This document shows positions 54,727 through 63,774 of a stretch of 64,000 nt of DNA, in pieces. The first letter of the stretch is position 1. The number at the start of each line of letters is the position of its first letter. The position numbers were made by a program, and so were the translations under genes. A model generated the notes under the pieces. That model worked only from the letters and a program-made list of their open reading frames with translations. It was not told the DNA's origin and made no database searches. Origin of the DNA: Candidatus Mycolicibacterium alkanivorans (GTDB lineage: Bacteria > Actinomycetota > Actinomycetes > Mycobacteriales > Mycobacteriaceae); contig NZ_JAIVFL010000001.1 of the NCBI RefSeq assembly GCF_022760805.1, positions 2,790,001 through 2,854,000 on the forward strand. Direction: 5' to 3'.

Positions 54727-55809
54727 GTGAACCACCCACCATCGCGACGAACACGAGTCGTCGCCGCACTGACCCTGGCGCTGTCGTTGGGATTGCCGGC
54801 CACCGCGTGCGGGTCGTCGTCCGATGAGGCGACCATCACCTCCGACGGCAAGACCGAACTGCGGTATCTGAGGTCGCCCGCGTCGGTCCAATTCCCGGAA
54901 CTGGCTGCCGATCTCGGCTACTTCAGCAAGGTCACCCTCAAGTCCGTGGGTGAGACGACCAGCGGACCGCAGTCGATCCAGGCCACCGCCACAAACGACT
55001 CCGACTTCGGGTCGGCGTTCAACGGCGCGATCGTCAAACTCGCCTCGGCGGGATCCCCGATCACCGCCGTCGTCGACTCCTACGGCGCCGACGCTCAGAC
55101 GTTCAACGGCTTCTACGTCCTCGACAGCGGGCCGATCCGCGATGCCCGCGACCTCATCGGCAAGAAGGTCGGCGTCAACACCCTGGGCGCGCACTCCGAG
55201 TTCGTGATCCGCGAATGGCTGGCACGTGAAGGTCTTTCGAAAGACGAGATCGCTTCAGTGCAGCTGCTGGTGGTCCCGCCGATCAACACCGAAACAGCTC
55301 TCCGCGAAGGACAGATCGATGCCGGCAACTTCAGCGGTATCTTCCAGGAACGCGCCCTGCAGAAGGGTGGTGTGCGGGTCCTGTTCACCGACAAGGTCTT
55401 CGGTGACTTCAGCTACGGCAGCTACGTCCTTCGCAACAACTTCATCAAGAAGAACCCCGGGGCCGTCAAGGACTTCGTGCAGGGCACCGCCCGCGCGATC
55501 CGCTGGACCCAGGTCACCCCGCGCGCCGATGTGGTCGCGAAGTTCAAGGCCATCATCGCTAAACGCGGTCGCGGCGAAGACCCGGCGCTCGCCGACTACT
55601 GGAAGAGCTCGTCGATCCCCACGCCCGGTGGCGTCATCAAGGAGGAGGAGATCCAGCTCTGGATTGACTGGCTGGTCCGCAACGGCGAGCTCAAGGAAGG
55701 CCAGAATACCGCGACCGACCTGTTCACCAATGATGACAACCCGTACGCCAACGGCACCTACCCACCCGAATCAGGCCCCGAGGGCACACCTGTGGAGGGG
55801 GCACCATGA
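54727..55809 (+). CDS. ABC transporter substrate-binding lipoprotein (SsuA/NMT1-like)
   Basis: The GTG at 54727 gives 360 residues starting with a lipoprotein signal that ends LPATAC. The mature protein is a two-lobed binding protein: YLRSPASVQFPELAADLGYF, then DFGSAFNGAIVKLASAGSPI, IGKKVGVNTLGAHSEFVIRE and FVQGTARAIRWTQ. Such proteins capture sulfonates, taurine or related compounds at the outer membrane face and pass them to the permease. It is first of a coupled transporter operon (ATGA overlap). The ligand is not determined. A decayed paralogue lies at 51007-51640. Confidence 0.88.
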   Translation: MNHPPSRRTRVVAALTLALSLGLPATACGSSSDEATITSDGKTELRYLRSPASVQFPELAADLGYFSKVTLKSVGETTSGPQSIQATATNDSDFGSAFNGAIVKLASAGSPITAVVDSYGADAQTFNGFYVLDSGPIRDARDLIGKKVGVNTLGAHSEFVIREWLAREGLSKDEIASVQLLVVPPINTETALREGQIDAGNFSGIFQERALQKGGVRVLFTDKVFGDFSYGSYVLRNNFIKKNPGAVKDFVQGTARAIRWTQVTPRADVVAKFKAIIAKRGRGEDPALADYWKSSSIPTPGGVIKEEEIQLWIDWLVRNGELKEGQNTATDLFTNDDNPYANGTYPPESGPEGTPVEGAP

Positions 55810-56609
55810 CAACCTCCAAGCTCGAACTACGTTCGGTCCGAAAATCGTATCCGGCAGCAGGCAAACCCGACTTCGTCGCGGTCGACGACATCACCATCGC
55901 CGCCGCCGCGGGCGAGTTCCTGGTCCTCGTCGGCCCCAGCGGCAGCGGCAAGTCCACGCTGCTCGACCTCATCGGCGGCCTGACGACACCGACCTCCGGC
56001 GAGATCCTCCTCGACGGGCGCCCCATCACCGGCCCTGGACTCGATCGCGGTGTCGTCTTTCAGCAGTACGCGTTGCTCCCATGGCGCTCGGCGCGGGCCA
56101 ACGTGGAGTTCGGCCTGGAAGCCGAGGGAATCGCGCGCCGACGCCGCAAGACCATCGCCGACGAGTACCTGCATCTGGTCGGGCTCGACGGCTTCGGCGA
56201 CCATCTGCCACACGAACTGTCGGGCGGTATGAAGCAGCGGGTCGCCATCGCGAGGAGCCTCGCCTACGACCCCGAGGTCCTGCTGATGGACGAGCCGTTC
56301 GCGGCGCTCGACGCCCAGACCCGCGAGTCACTCCAAGACGAGCTGCTCCGGATCTGGAAGGCGACGGGCAAGACCATCCTGTTCATCACCCACGGCATCG
56401 ACGAGGCCATCTACCTCGGTCAGCGGGTGGCCGTTCTCACCGAACGCCCGGGCCGCATCAAAGAGATCCTGCCGATCGACATCGACCGGGAGTCCGTCGA
56501 CGACCTCCGCTCGTCGGAACAGTTCCGCGACTGCCGGCACCGGATCTGGTTGTCGTTGCGGCCGGAAGTGGAAAGCACGAACCGGAATGGAGTCGCGGCC
56601 CATGTCTAA
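55806..56609 (+). CDS. ABC transporter ATP-binding protein (SsuB/TauB-like)
   Basis: The 267-residue ATPase has Walker A GPSGSGKST, the Q-loop in VVFQQYALLPWRSARANVEF, signature LSGGMKQRVAIARSLA, Walker B VLLMDEPFAALD and the switch His in ILFITHGIDEAIYL, all in the order of nitrate/sulfonate/taurine importers. It starts within the stop of the binding-protein gene and ends within the permease gene, so the three are translated together. Confidence 0.92.
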   Translation: MTTSKLELRSVRKSYPAAGKPDFVAVDDITIAAAAGEFLVLVGPSGSGKSTLLDLIGGLTTPTSGEILLDGRPITGPGLDRGVVFQQYALLPWRSARANVEFGLEAEGIARRRRKTIADEYLHLVGLDGFGDHLPHELSGGMKQRVAIARSLAYDPEVLLMDEPFAALDAQTRESLQDELLRIWKATGKTILFITHGIDEAIYLGQRVAVLTERPGRIKEILPIDIDRESVDDLRSSEQFRDCRHRIWLSLRPEVESTNRNGVAAHV

Positions 56610-57483
56610 TGTCACCCTGGAGACGCTTTCACAGTCGATATCAGAGGTCTGCCCCGATTCGCAGACGATCCCGATACCCGAGACCGCCAAGCGGCGCAAG
56701 CAGGTGGGTCGGGCCATTGTCGGCGCCGTCAACTCGGTGCTGCGGGCGACGATCGTGCTGGCGCTACTGATCGCCTTCTGGGAGATCGCGCCGCGGGTCG
56801 GAATCGTCGACAAGACCTTCCTGCCACCGTTTTCCGCCGTGATCAACGCGCTGGTGGACCTGGCCAAGAGCGGTCAACTGACGGAACACATCTCGGCGAG
56901 CGTCGGCCGCGCCCTGCAGGGCTTTGTGGTCGCAGTCGTGGTAGCGGTGCCGCTGGGCATCGTCATCGGGTGGTACCGGCCGGTGGCACAGCTGCTCAAT
57001 CCGGTCCTCGAGTTGTTCCGCAACACCGCGGCCCTCGCGCTACTGCCCGTGTTCGTCCTGATCCTCGGCATCGGCGAGACGTCCAAGGTTGCGCTGGTGA
57101 TCTACGCCTGCATCTTCCCGATCCTGCTGAACACGATCTCGGGTGTTCGCACGGTGGATCCGCTGCTGATCAAGTCCGCAAGGTCGCTGGGTCTTTCGTC
57201 GTTCCGGTTGTTCCAGAAGGTGATCCTTCCGGCCGCGCTCCCGACGATCTTCACCGGCATCCGCCTCTCCGCGGCCGCATCGATCCTGGTTCTGGTCGCA
57301 GCCGAGATGGTCGGAGCCCAGTCCGGGATGGGGTATCTCATCATGGCGAGCCAGCTCAACTTCCAGATCCCCCAGATGTACGCCGGCATCCTCACCATCG
57401 CGCTCGTAGGGTTCATCTTCAACTTCGTGCTGGTGCTGATCGAACGCCGGTTCTCCCGGTGGCGCACACCGTCCAGCCAGTGA
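56602..57483 (+). CDS. ABC transporter permease (SsuC/TauC-like)
   Basis: The 293-residue protein has six hydrophobic segments and the permease signature EAA loop (RTVDPLLIKSARSLGLSSFR followed by ILPAALPTIFTGIRLSAAAS). A polar N-terminus of about 40 residues precedes the first helix. The ATG at 56602 overlaps the ATPase stop by eight bases; ATG 56587 is also possible. With the two preceding genes it forms a complete importer for sulfonate-type compounds. Confidence 0.92.
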   Translation: MSNVTLETLSQSISEVCPDSQTIPIPETAKRRKQVGRAIVGAVNSVLRATIVLALLIAFWEIAPRVGIVDKTFLPPFSAVINALVDLAKSGQLTEHISASVGRALQGFVVAVVVAVPLGIVIGWYRPVAQLLNPVLELFRNTAALALLPVFVLILGIGETSKVALVIYACIFPILLNTISGVRTVDPLLIKSARSLGLSSFRLFQKVILPAALPTIFTGIRLSAAASILVLVAAEMVGAQSGMGYLIMASQLNFQIPQMYAGILTIALVGFIFNFVLVLIERRFSRWRTPSSQ

Positions 57484-57518
57484 CAATCATTCGCCAACTA
57501 CAGTTTCAGGAAGAGAAC

Positions 57519-58850
57519 ATGCCTCGCACATTGCATATGAACGCATTCGTCATGGGAGTCGGTCACCACGAAGCCGCCTGGCGCCATCCACGCACCGCCG
57601 AACATCGTGTTCTCGACGCCCAGCACTTCGTCCGGCTCGGGCAGATCGCCGAGCGCGGCAAACTTGATTCGATCTTCCTCGCCGACGGTCTGGCGATCGG
57701 ACCCAACATCCGGCGCAACACGCTGGCCATCTTCGAACCGATCACGCTGCTCTCGGCCATCGCCGGTGGGACCAGCCGGATCGGCCTGATCGGCACGGCG
57801 TCAACCGGTTACAACCACCCCTACACGCTGGCGCGGGCCTTCGCGTCGCTCGAGCACATCAGCGGCGGCCGGGCGGGGTGGAACATCGTCACCTCCGGCA
57901 ACCTCCAGGAGGCCCTGAACTACGGTCTCGACGCGATCCCCGAGCACGCCGGCCGCTATCGCCGGGCCCAGGAGTTCGTCGACGTCGTCACCAAGCTCTG
58001 GGACAGCTGGGACGACGACGCGGTGGTGCTCGATGTGGCCGCCGCCGTCTTCGCCGATCCCGATCGCATACGCAGCATCGATCATGTGGGAGAGCATTTT
58101 TCGGTCAAGGGCCCGCTGAACTCACCACGGTCGCCCCAGGGCCGTCCGGTGCTGGTGCAGGCCGGATCCTCAGAGGACGGCAAGGAGCTCGCCGCCCACT
58201 ACGGCGAGGTGGTGTTCACCGCCCAGCGAACCATTCCCGAGGGACAGAGTTTCTCCAGCGACCTCAAGGGCCGGTTGGCGAAATACGGCCGGAATGTCGA
58301 CGAACTGCAGATCCTGCCCGGCCTGGTGCCGTTCATCGGGAGCTCCGAGCAGGAGGCCAAGGCCCTCGAACGCGAGTTCACCGACCTCATCTCCCCCGAT
58401 TACGCCCTGGGCCAGCTCTCGGCGTTCTTCAACGTCGACCTCACCGGTCTGCCCCTCGACGCGCGGCTGCCCGAGTTGCCGCCGGAGTCGCAGATCGAGG
58501 GCAACAAGAGTCGTTCGACACTGGTCCGGCAGCTCGCCGCGAAGGGCGACCTGACGATTCGGGAGCTCATCGGTCAACTCGGCGGCGGCCGCGGGCACCG
58601 CAGCATCGCCGGCACCCCGGAACAGATCGCCGACGACATCATCGCCTGGGTCGACGCCGGTGCGGCCGACGGTTTCAACATCATGCCGCCCTACCTACCC
58701 GGCGGATTGGACGACTTCGTCGACCAGGTGGTCCCGATCCTACAGGCGCGCGGGCGTTTTCGTACCGAATACACCGAGAAGACCCTGCGCGGTCACTACG
58801 GTCTGGATGTTCCCTCCGCATCGGAGTCGCGGGCAACGACTTCGGCGTGA
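57519..58850 (+). CDS. FMNH2-dependent monooxygenase, NtaA/SnaA/DszA family
   Basis: The 443-residue protein starts at the ATG at 57519, behind AGGAAGAG. It is a luciferase-like barrel with the family blocks HEAAWRHPRTAEHRVLDAQH, IAERGKLDSIFLADGLAI, GTASTGYNHPYTLARAFASL, SGGRAGWNIVTSGNLQEALN and SPQGRPVLVQAGSSEDGKEL. Relatives cleave C-N or C-S bonds of nitrilotriacetate, sulfones and sulfonates. Being 35 bases after the importer permease gene, it is probably in the same operon and acts on the imported compound. It is distinct from the DszA homologue at 46853. A flavin reductase must be provided from elsewhere. Confidence 0.9.
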   Translation: MPRTLHMNAFVMGVGHHEAAWRHPRTAEHRVLDAQHFVRLGQIAERGKLDSIFLADGLAIGPNIRRNTLAIFEPITLLSAIAGGTSRIGLIGTASTGYNHPYTLARAFASLEHISGGRAGWNIVTSGNLQEALNYGLDAIPEHAGRYRRAQEFVDVVTKLWDSWDDDAVVLDVAAAVFADPDRIRSIDHVGEHFSVKGPLNSPRSPQGRPVLVQAGSSEDGKELAAHYGEVVFTAQRTIPEGQSFSSDLKGRLAKYGRNVDELQILPGLVPFIGSSEQEAKALEREFTDLISPDYALGQLSAFFNVDLTGLPLDARLPELPPESQIEGNKSRSTLVRQLAAKGDLTIRELIGQLGGGRGHRSIAGTPEQIADDIIAWVDAGAADGFNIMPPYLPGGLDDFVDQVVPILQARGRFRTEYTEKTLRGHYGLDVPSASESRATTSA

Positions 58851-59206
58851 CGGCGGTCGCTGCCGCGCGACACGCACTGCGGTCGCTCACGGCACGGTGG
58901 CAGTCGGATAATCCTGCTCGGGCTGGCCATAGCAGCGCGCGGGTACTGGCACGCCAGAAGAGTTTCCCCTCGCTGTCCCGCTCGCGTGCGGGCAGCTCGA
59001 TTTCGATGTCCGCATATTCGTCACCACCACCCGCCGCTACCGAACAATCACCATTCACGCTGGGACACAAACCATTACCGATCGTCCGGATTCGTCCGAA
59101 CTTGTACTCACGCGGATTCGATCGGATGCATATCGCGGGCGGCGTCCGTACCGTTCGGTCAGACGATCGTGTAACGGATTGACATTCTTGATGAATCGGA
59201 GTTCAT
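58851..59206. other. Intergenic stretch between two monooxygenase genes
   Basis: No gene is supported in these 356 bases. The last 100 are AT-richer and may hold a second promoter for the 59207-61770 pair. A TTGACA at 59179 is too close to the start to be its -35 box. Confidence 0.4.
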
Positions 59207-60577
59207 GTGAGCAAGCCCCTACAGTTTTCCGCGTTCGTGATGAACACCACCTCACACGTCCAGCACGGCGCGTGGCGCCTCCCCGAAGCGCGACAGACCG
59301 ACTTCAACTCACTCGACCACTGGGTGTCGCTGGCGAAGACCCTGGAAGCAGGAAAATTCGACTTCATCTTCTTCGCCGATGTGGTCGGTCTGTACCCTGA
59401 CTACCAGGGATCGTGGCGCAAATTCGTCGAGTCCGGGCTACAGATCCCCAGCAACGACCCGTCGGTCATCGCATCGGCGATCGCCTACGCGACCGAGAAT
59501 CTCGGCATCGCGATCACCAGCTCTGTGCTGCAGGCCCACCCGTTCGATTTCGCGCGCAAGATGTCCACCCTGGACCATGCCTCGAACGGTCGCATCGCAT
59601 GGAACATCGTCACGAGCCCCATGCGCAACGCGTGGCGCAACTTCGGCTACGACGAGATCACCGCGCACGACGACCGCTACCTGTGGGCCGACGAGTATGT
59701 CGACGTGGCCTACAAGCTGTGGGAGGGGTCGTGGGACGACGACGCGCTGCTCCAGGACAAGGTCTCCGGTCTGCACGGCGACTTCGACAAGGTGCACAAG
59801 ATCAACCACGACGGCAAGCGGTACCGCGTCGAGGGACCGCACCTGGTGTCACCGTCCCCGCAGCGGACGCCGGTGCTGTTCCAGGCCGGGTCCTCGCCGG
59901 CGGGTCGCCGCTTCGCCGCCCGAAACGCCGAGGCCCAGTTCATCCTGTCGCCTACACCGCAGGCGGCGAAGGGCTTGATCGACGACACCCGTCGGCTGGT
60001 GGCCGAGGCCGGGCGGCATCCCGAGGACCTGCAGTTCTTCCAGGGGCTGTCGTTCGTCATCGGCAGCACCGAAGAGGAGGCAGCGCGTAAGGCGGCCGAG
60101 CTGGACGAGGTGCTCGACCCGTCGTCGTTCATCGCGCATATTGCCGGCAGCCTCGGCTACGACCTGGGGTTCCACGACCTCGACACCCCGGTCGGGGAGA
60201 TCGAGACTCAGGGCCTCCGGAGCGTGTTGGCCTGGTTACACGAGGCCGTACCGGATCGTGAACCCACCGTTCGCGACCTGGCCGCACTGTGGGGCAAGAA
60301 CGGCAGGGTGGTGGGCACCCCCGAGAGCATCGCCGACACCCTTGCGACGTGGCAGGCGGCAGGCGTCGGCGGGATCAACGTGGTGAACTCGACGATCCCG
60401 GGCAGCTACGAGGAGTTCATCGATCACGTGCTGCCGGTGCTGCGGGACCGCGGGTTGGCCAAGCGTAACTACGCCGAGGGCACAGCGCGTCGCAAGGCCA
60501 CCGGTCGTGATCGACTTCCCGACACCCATCCTGCAGCCGCATACCGAGGCGCCTTCGCACCTGTGATCGCGTCATGA
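59207..60577 (+). CDS. FMNH2-dependent monooxygenase, NtaA/SnaA/DszA family, second copy
   Basis: The GTG at 59207, with GGAG just upstream, gives 456 residues. Family blocks are FVMNTTSHVQHGAWRLPEAR, KTLEAGKFDFIFFADVVGLY, VLQAHPFDFARKMSTLDHAS, NGRIAWNIVTSPMRNAWRNF and PQRTPVLFQAGSSPAGRRFA. The longer stretch LYPDYQGSWRKFVESGLQIP and the SPMRNAW variant separate it from both other DszA-family proteins here, so it likely has its own substrate. It overlaps the following DszC-like gene by four bases, suggesting a paired oxygenase system. Confidence 0.9.
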   Translation: MSKPLQFSAFVMNTTSHVQHGAWRLPEARQTDFNSLDHWVSLAKTLEAGKFDFIFFADVVGLYPDYQGSWRKFVESGLQIPSNDPSVIASAIAYATENLGIAITSSVLQAHPFDFARKMSTLDHASNGRIAWNIVTSPMRNAWRNFGYDEITAHDDRYLWADEYVDVAYKLWEGSWDDDALLQDKVSGLHGDFDKVHKINHDGKRYRVEGPHLVSPSPQRTPVLFQAGSSPAGRRFAARNAEAQFILSPTPQAAKGLIDDTRRLVAEAGRHPEDLQFFQGLSFVIGSTEEEAARKAAELDEVLDPSSFIAHIAGSLGYDLGFHDLDTPVGEIETQGLRSVLAWLHEAVPDREPTVRDLAALWGKNGRVVGTPESIADTLATWQAAGVGGINVVNSTIPGSYEEFIDHVLPVLRDRGLAKRNYAEGTARRKATGRDRLPDTHPAAAYRGAFAPVIAS

Positions 60578-61770
60578 CCCTCGATGTGACAACCGCATTC
60601 GACGCCGCATCGAATGCCGATCTGTGGCAACGAATCTCCGCCGATGCGGCCGGCCGGGAGCGGCGGGGCGCGGACCCGCGCGAGCAGGTGGAATGGGTTC
60701 GCGACCACGGCCTGACCGCACTGACGTTGCCGCCCCGGCTCGGTGGACCGGGCGGTTCGATCCGCGACCTGCTGGGCGTCATCATCGATCTCGCGCGCGC
60801 CGACCCGATCGTTGCGCACATACTGCGGGCGCACTACGTGCAGATCCAGCAGATCGCACGGATCCCCGACGCCCCGGTGCAGCGACGATGGGCCGCGGAG
60901 GTGGCGGCCGGCAAGATCTTCGGTAACGCCTACAGCGAGCGTACCGGCAAGGCGGGCACCACGTCGTTCGAGACCTCGCTTCGTCCGGTCAACGGGGGTT
61001 GGTCGCTCAACGGTGCCAAGTTCTACAGCACCGGCACCGCTTTCGCGGACTGGGTGACGGTGGGTGCGCGGCTCGACGAGCGCCGCGTCGCGTGGGTGAA
61101 CATCCCGGTGGATCGCGACGGCGTGCGCATCGACGACGACTGGGACGGCATCGGGCAACACCGCACCGGTACCGGGTCGACGACTCTGACCAACGTGCTG
61201 GTGACCGAGAGTGACTTCCTGCTGGTGTCCGACCTCGATGACCGCCCGGTGGCCTCGGACTTGCCGCTGGCGCAGCTCTACCTGCAAGCGATCATGGCAG
61301 GGATCCTGCATGATGTGGTCGATGACGCAGGCGAATTGATCCGCGGCCGCACCAGGACTTTCGACCACGCACCCACCGACCGCCCGTCCGACGACCCGGT
61401 GCTGCTGCAGACGATCGGCCGGTTGTCCGCGGCCGCTTACACCGCACGGGCCGCGGTCCTGACAGCGGCCGACGACATCGATAGCGCGTACGAATCGGTG
61501 CGCAACCAAGCGCCCGACGCCCGCCTGTTCGCGCAGGCATCGCTGTCCGCGGCCCGGGTCAAGGTGCACGTCGACGAGACCGCCCTCACAGCCGCGGCGT
61601 CGATCTTCGAGGTGGGCGGCGCGTCGTCCGCCAGTCGGTCGAAGAACCTCGACCGACACTGGCGCAACATCCGAACGCTCACCTTGCACAACCCGACGTC
61701 TTACAAGGCGGTGGCGATAGGGAACCTGGAGGCCAACGGAGAACCGTTGCCCGCCAACGGATATTTCTGA
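60574..61770 (+). CDS. DszC/SfnB-like flavin-dependent monooxygenase (acyl-CoA dehydrogenase fold)
   Basis: The 398-residue protein has the fold of acyl-CoA dehydrogenases but matches the desulfurisation branch: FGNAYSERTGKAGTTSFETS where DszC has NASSENNS, WSLNGAKFYSTGTAFADWVT, DDDWDGIGQHRTGTGSTTL, and DRHWRNIRTLTLHNPTSYKA at the C-terminus, which carries the conserved histidines. It may oxidise a thioether or sulfoxide to a sulfone for the coupled DszA-like enzyme. It is much more distant from DszC than the 44491 gene product, so an alkyl rather than polyaromatic substrate is plausible. Confidence 0.85.
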   Translation: MTLDVTTAFDAASNADLWQRISADAAGRERRGADPREQVEWVRDHGLTALTLPPRLGGPGGSIRDLLGVIIDLARADPIVAHILRAHYVQIQQIARIPDAPVQRRWAAEVAAGKIFGNAYSERTGKAGTTSFETSLRPVNGGWSLNGAKFYSTGTAFADWVTVGARLDERRVAWVNIPVDRDGVRIDDDWDGIGQHRTGTGSTTLTNVLVTESDFLLVSDLDDRPVASDLPLAQLYLQAIMAGILHDVVDDAGELIRGRTRTFDHAPTDRPSDDPVLLQTIGRLSAAAYTARAAVLTAADDIDSAYESVRNQAPDARLFAQASLSAARVKVHVDETALTAAASIFEVGGASSASRSKNLDRHWRNIRTLTLHNPTSYKAVAIGNLEANGEPLPANGYF

Positions 61771-61788
61771 CGACAGACAACCACACCT

Positions 61789-63188
61789 CAACCACACCCA
61801 GGGCTCCGGCGTTGTTGATTTACGGGTCCGTGACCTGGGCTGATGGTTATTCGGTGACACGCCGTCGAGGCTGGTGAGCAGGCACGGGCGGTCCGAGGAC
61901 GATGGAGTTGCTCAGACCTCATCGATCACTCGGAGTTGCCCGTGCCTGCCCTGTCAGTATCACCCGTGGACTCGATCACCGAGGCGTTGGCTCGCTGGCA
62001 ATCCGGCGAACGCGTCCGTGTGCTGCGCACCGAGCTGTTGGACGTGCTGGCGCAGGTTCCTGATCCACGTGATGCACGTGGCGTGAGGTACTCATTGATT
62101 TGATGGCGCTGTTGGCGGTGGCGATCCTGGCTACGGCGGCCGGCATGCGCTCCTACGCGGGGTTCGCCACGTGGGCAGCGAGTGCACCGCAGGATGTTCT
62201 CGCGCAGTTGGGTATTCGGTATCGACGCCCGAGCGAGAAGACGTTTCGGACCGTACTGTCGCGTCTGGATGCCGCCGACCTGGACCGCCGCCTCGGTGCA
62301 TACTTCACCGCGCTGGCTGTCGCGCAGTCCGCCGCCGGCGACGCGCTGTTGGTGGTGGCGCTGGATGGCAAGACGTTGCGAGGAGCACGCCGCGCCGGAG
62401 CGGCGGCGGTCCATGTGGTGTCGGTGTTCGCCCATCACGCCCGGCTGGTGCTCGGGCAGCTCGCCGTCGCGGACAAGAGCAACGAAATACCCTGCGTCCG
62501 TGCGCTACTCAGACTGTTTGGGCACGTCCGGCTCCTGGTGACCATCGACGCAATGCATACCCAGACCAAGACCGCCAAGCTGATCTGCAGCACCCTGAAA
62601 TCCCACTACCTGATGACGGTGAAGTCGAATCAGCCCAGCCTGCTGGCCCGCATCAAGGCCATGCCGTGGGCGCAGGTGCCAGTTACCTTCGCCGAGCCGT
62701 CCGAACGCGGTCACGGCCGCATTGAAACACGAACACTCAAGACACTGACCGCATCCCGCGGAATCGGGTTTCCCTACGCCAAGCAGATCGCCGAGGTCAC
62801 CCGTGAACGGGTCGTGACTGCCACCGGTGTTCGCTCGATCGAGACTGTCTATGCCATCTGCAGTGTTGCGTTCGAACAGGCCCCACCCAAGCTGATCGCC
62901 TCCTGGCTGCGCCGGCACTGGGGCATCGAGAATTCGGTGCACTGGGTACGTGATGTCAGTTACGACGAGGACCGCTCGACCGTGCGCACCGGCACCGCGC
63001 CCCAAACCATGGCCGCTCTACGTAACACCGCCATGAATCTGCACCGCCTCGCCGGAGCCACCAACATTGCCGAAGCCTGCCGCACAACGGCATTCAGCAG
63101 CAACAACGCCCTGCAACTCTTCACGAATCCACATATCCCCAGCTCACAGGCATGCTAATCAACAACGCCGGAGCCCTGCAACCACACC
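61789..63188 (+). mobile_element. ISAs1-family insertion sequence with 10-bp target duplication
   Basis: Perfect 22-bp inverted ends start CAGGGCTCCGGCGTTGTTG at 61799-61820 and mirror at 63157-63178. The element (61799-63178, 1380 bp) is flanked by CAACCACACC at 61789-61798 and 63179-63188, the direct duplication expected of this family. These clean features point to recent insertion, only 18 bases downstream of the last sulfur gene. Confidence 0.92.
61941..63158 (+). pseudogene. ISAs1-family transposase, probably frameshifted near its start
   Basis: The first 53 codons (from GTG 61941, ending DPRDARGVRYSLI) run into a TGA at about 62100, and the rest continues in another frame from TTG 62100 or ATG 62103 (MALLAVAILATAAGMRSYAG). 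Relatives have an unbroken RYSLIDLMALLAV, so four bases seem to be missing. The remaining 351 residues hold the catalytic motifs VVALDGKTLRGARRAG, VTIDAMHTQTKTAK and HWGIENSVHWVRDVSYDED. If translation begins at the downstream start the protein might still work. Confidence 0.7.
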
Positions 63189-63774
63189 CACGAGAACCGG
63201 GTCGTGTAGTAACACGACCCAACCTGGCGCTTCCACGTTTACCCAGGTCAAACCACAAATCCGCGCACTCGTGTGCCCACGATCTCCGGAAGTCGGGGTG
63301 GGAGGAGACCAGTGAACATGTCAGGTCCGGGCGAGAAACCGTTCGATATCTCGAAACGTCTGGTGTGGGCCCACGACGCCTACTACAACCTGCTCCGATT
63401 CATCGACCTACCCGACTTCGTGATTGGCGACAACTGGGACGACTACGGAGCCAGACCTTCCGCTTGCAGGCGCAGTCACCACGCCGCTCACGGGAACGGC
63501 TCGTCTCCGTGAGCGGTTGGACTCCGTGGCCGCTAGTCGGATGGTATGTCCGCGCAATGGGGTGTGGTTGGGCAACCCTCTCAATGTGGCGGTTTCCTGG
63601 AAACGACAGCCGCGTAGGCGCGCGCGGCGACACATGGAGTCGCGGTTCCGCCCACTTCCGCCAAATCGGATGAGACGCCCTCTCCCCCGGTCTCCCCCGG
63701 TTTCGTTACGTCGCTTTCGTTTCGTTACGTATCGATCTTCCGGTTCGGGGACGAAACGGCCTAGGATGACAGGT
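63189..63774. other. Mixed stretch with remnants, hairpin and promoter
   Basis: No complete gene is seen. A short frame from 63318 (GEKPFDISKRLVW) resembles the start of group II intron reverse transcriptases and then diverges. CCGCTCACGG and CCGTGAGCGG at 63484-63516 form a 10-bp hairpin. Positions 63533-63578 are an inverted copy of the end of the lipase gene (50246-50290) with one extra base. Direct repeats and a promoter follow from 63681. Confidence 0.5.
63681..63774 (+). promoter_or_regulatory. Repeat-rich promoter of the terminal gene
   Basis: TCTCCCCCGG occurs twice in tandem (63681-63700), and TTTCGTTACGT twice (63701-63711 and 63720-63730), with an inverse ACGAAAC at 63751. TAGGAT at 63762-63767 is a -10 box placed seven bases before the ATG, the spacing of leaderless actinobacterial transcripts. 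The repeats look like operators or short iterons. Confidence 0.55.

Noticed and set aside
59179..59184. TTGACA as a -35 box for the 59207 monooxygenase gene
   Set aside because: It lies only 23 bases from the start codon, leaving no room for a -10 box and a transcript start.
63318..63512. Possible group II intron reverse transcriptase start (GEKPFDISKRLVW)
   Set aside because: Only about 13 residues resemble the family and the next 50 do not; no intron RNA domains are recognisable. Kept as a remark, not as a feature of its own.
50246..63578. Attachment sites of an integrative element
   Set aside because: attL/attR duplications should be direct repeats with an integrase gene beside one of them; these copies are inverted and no integrase is present.
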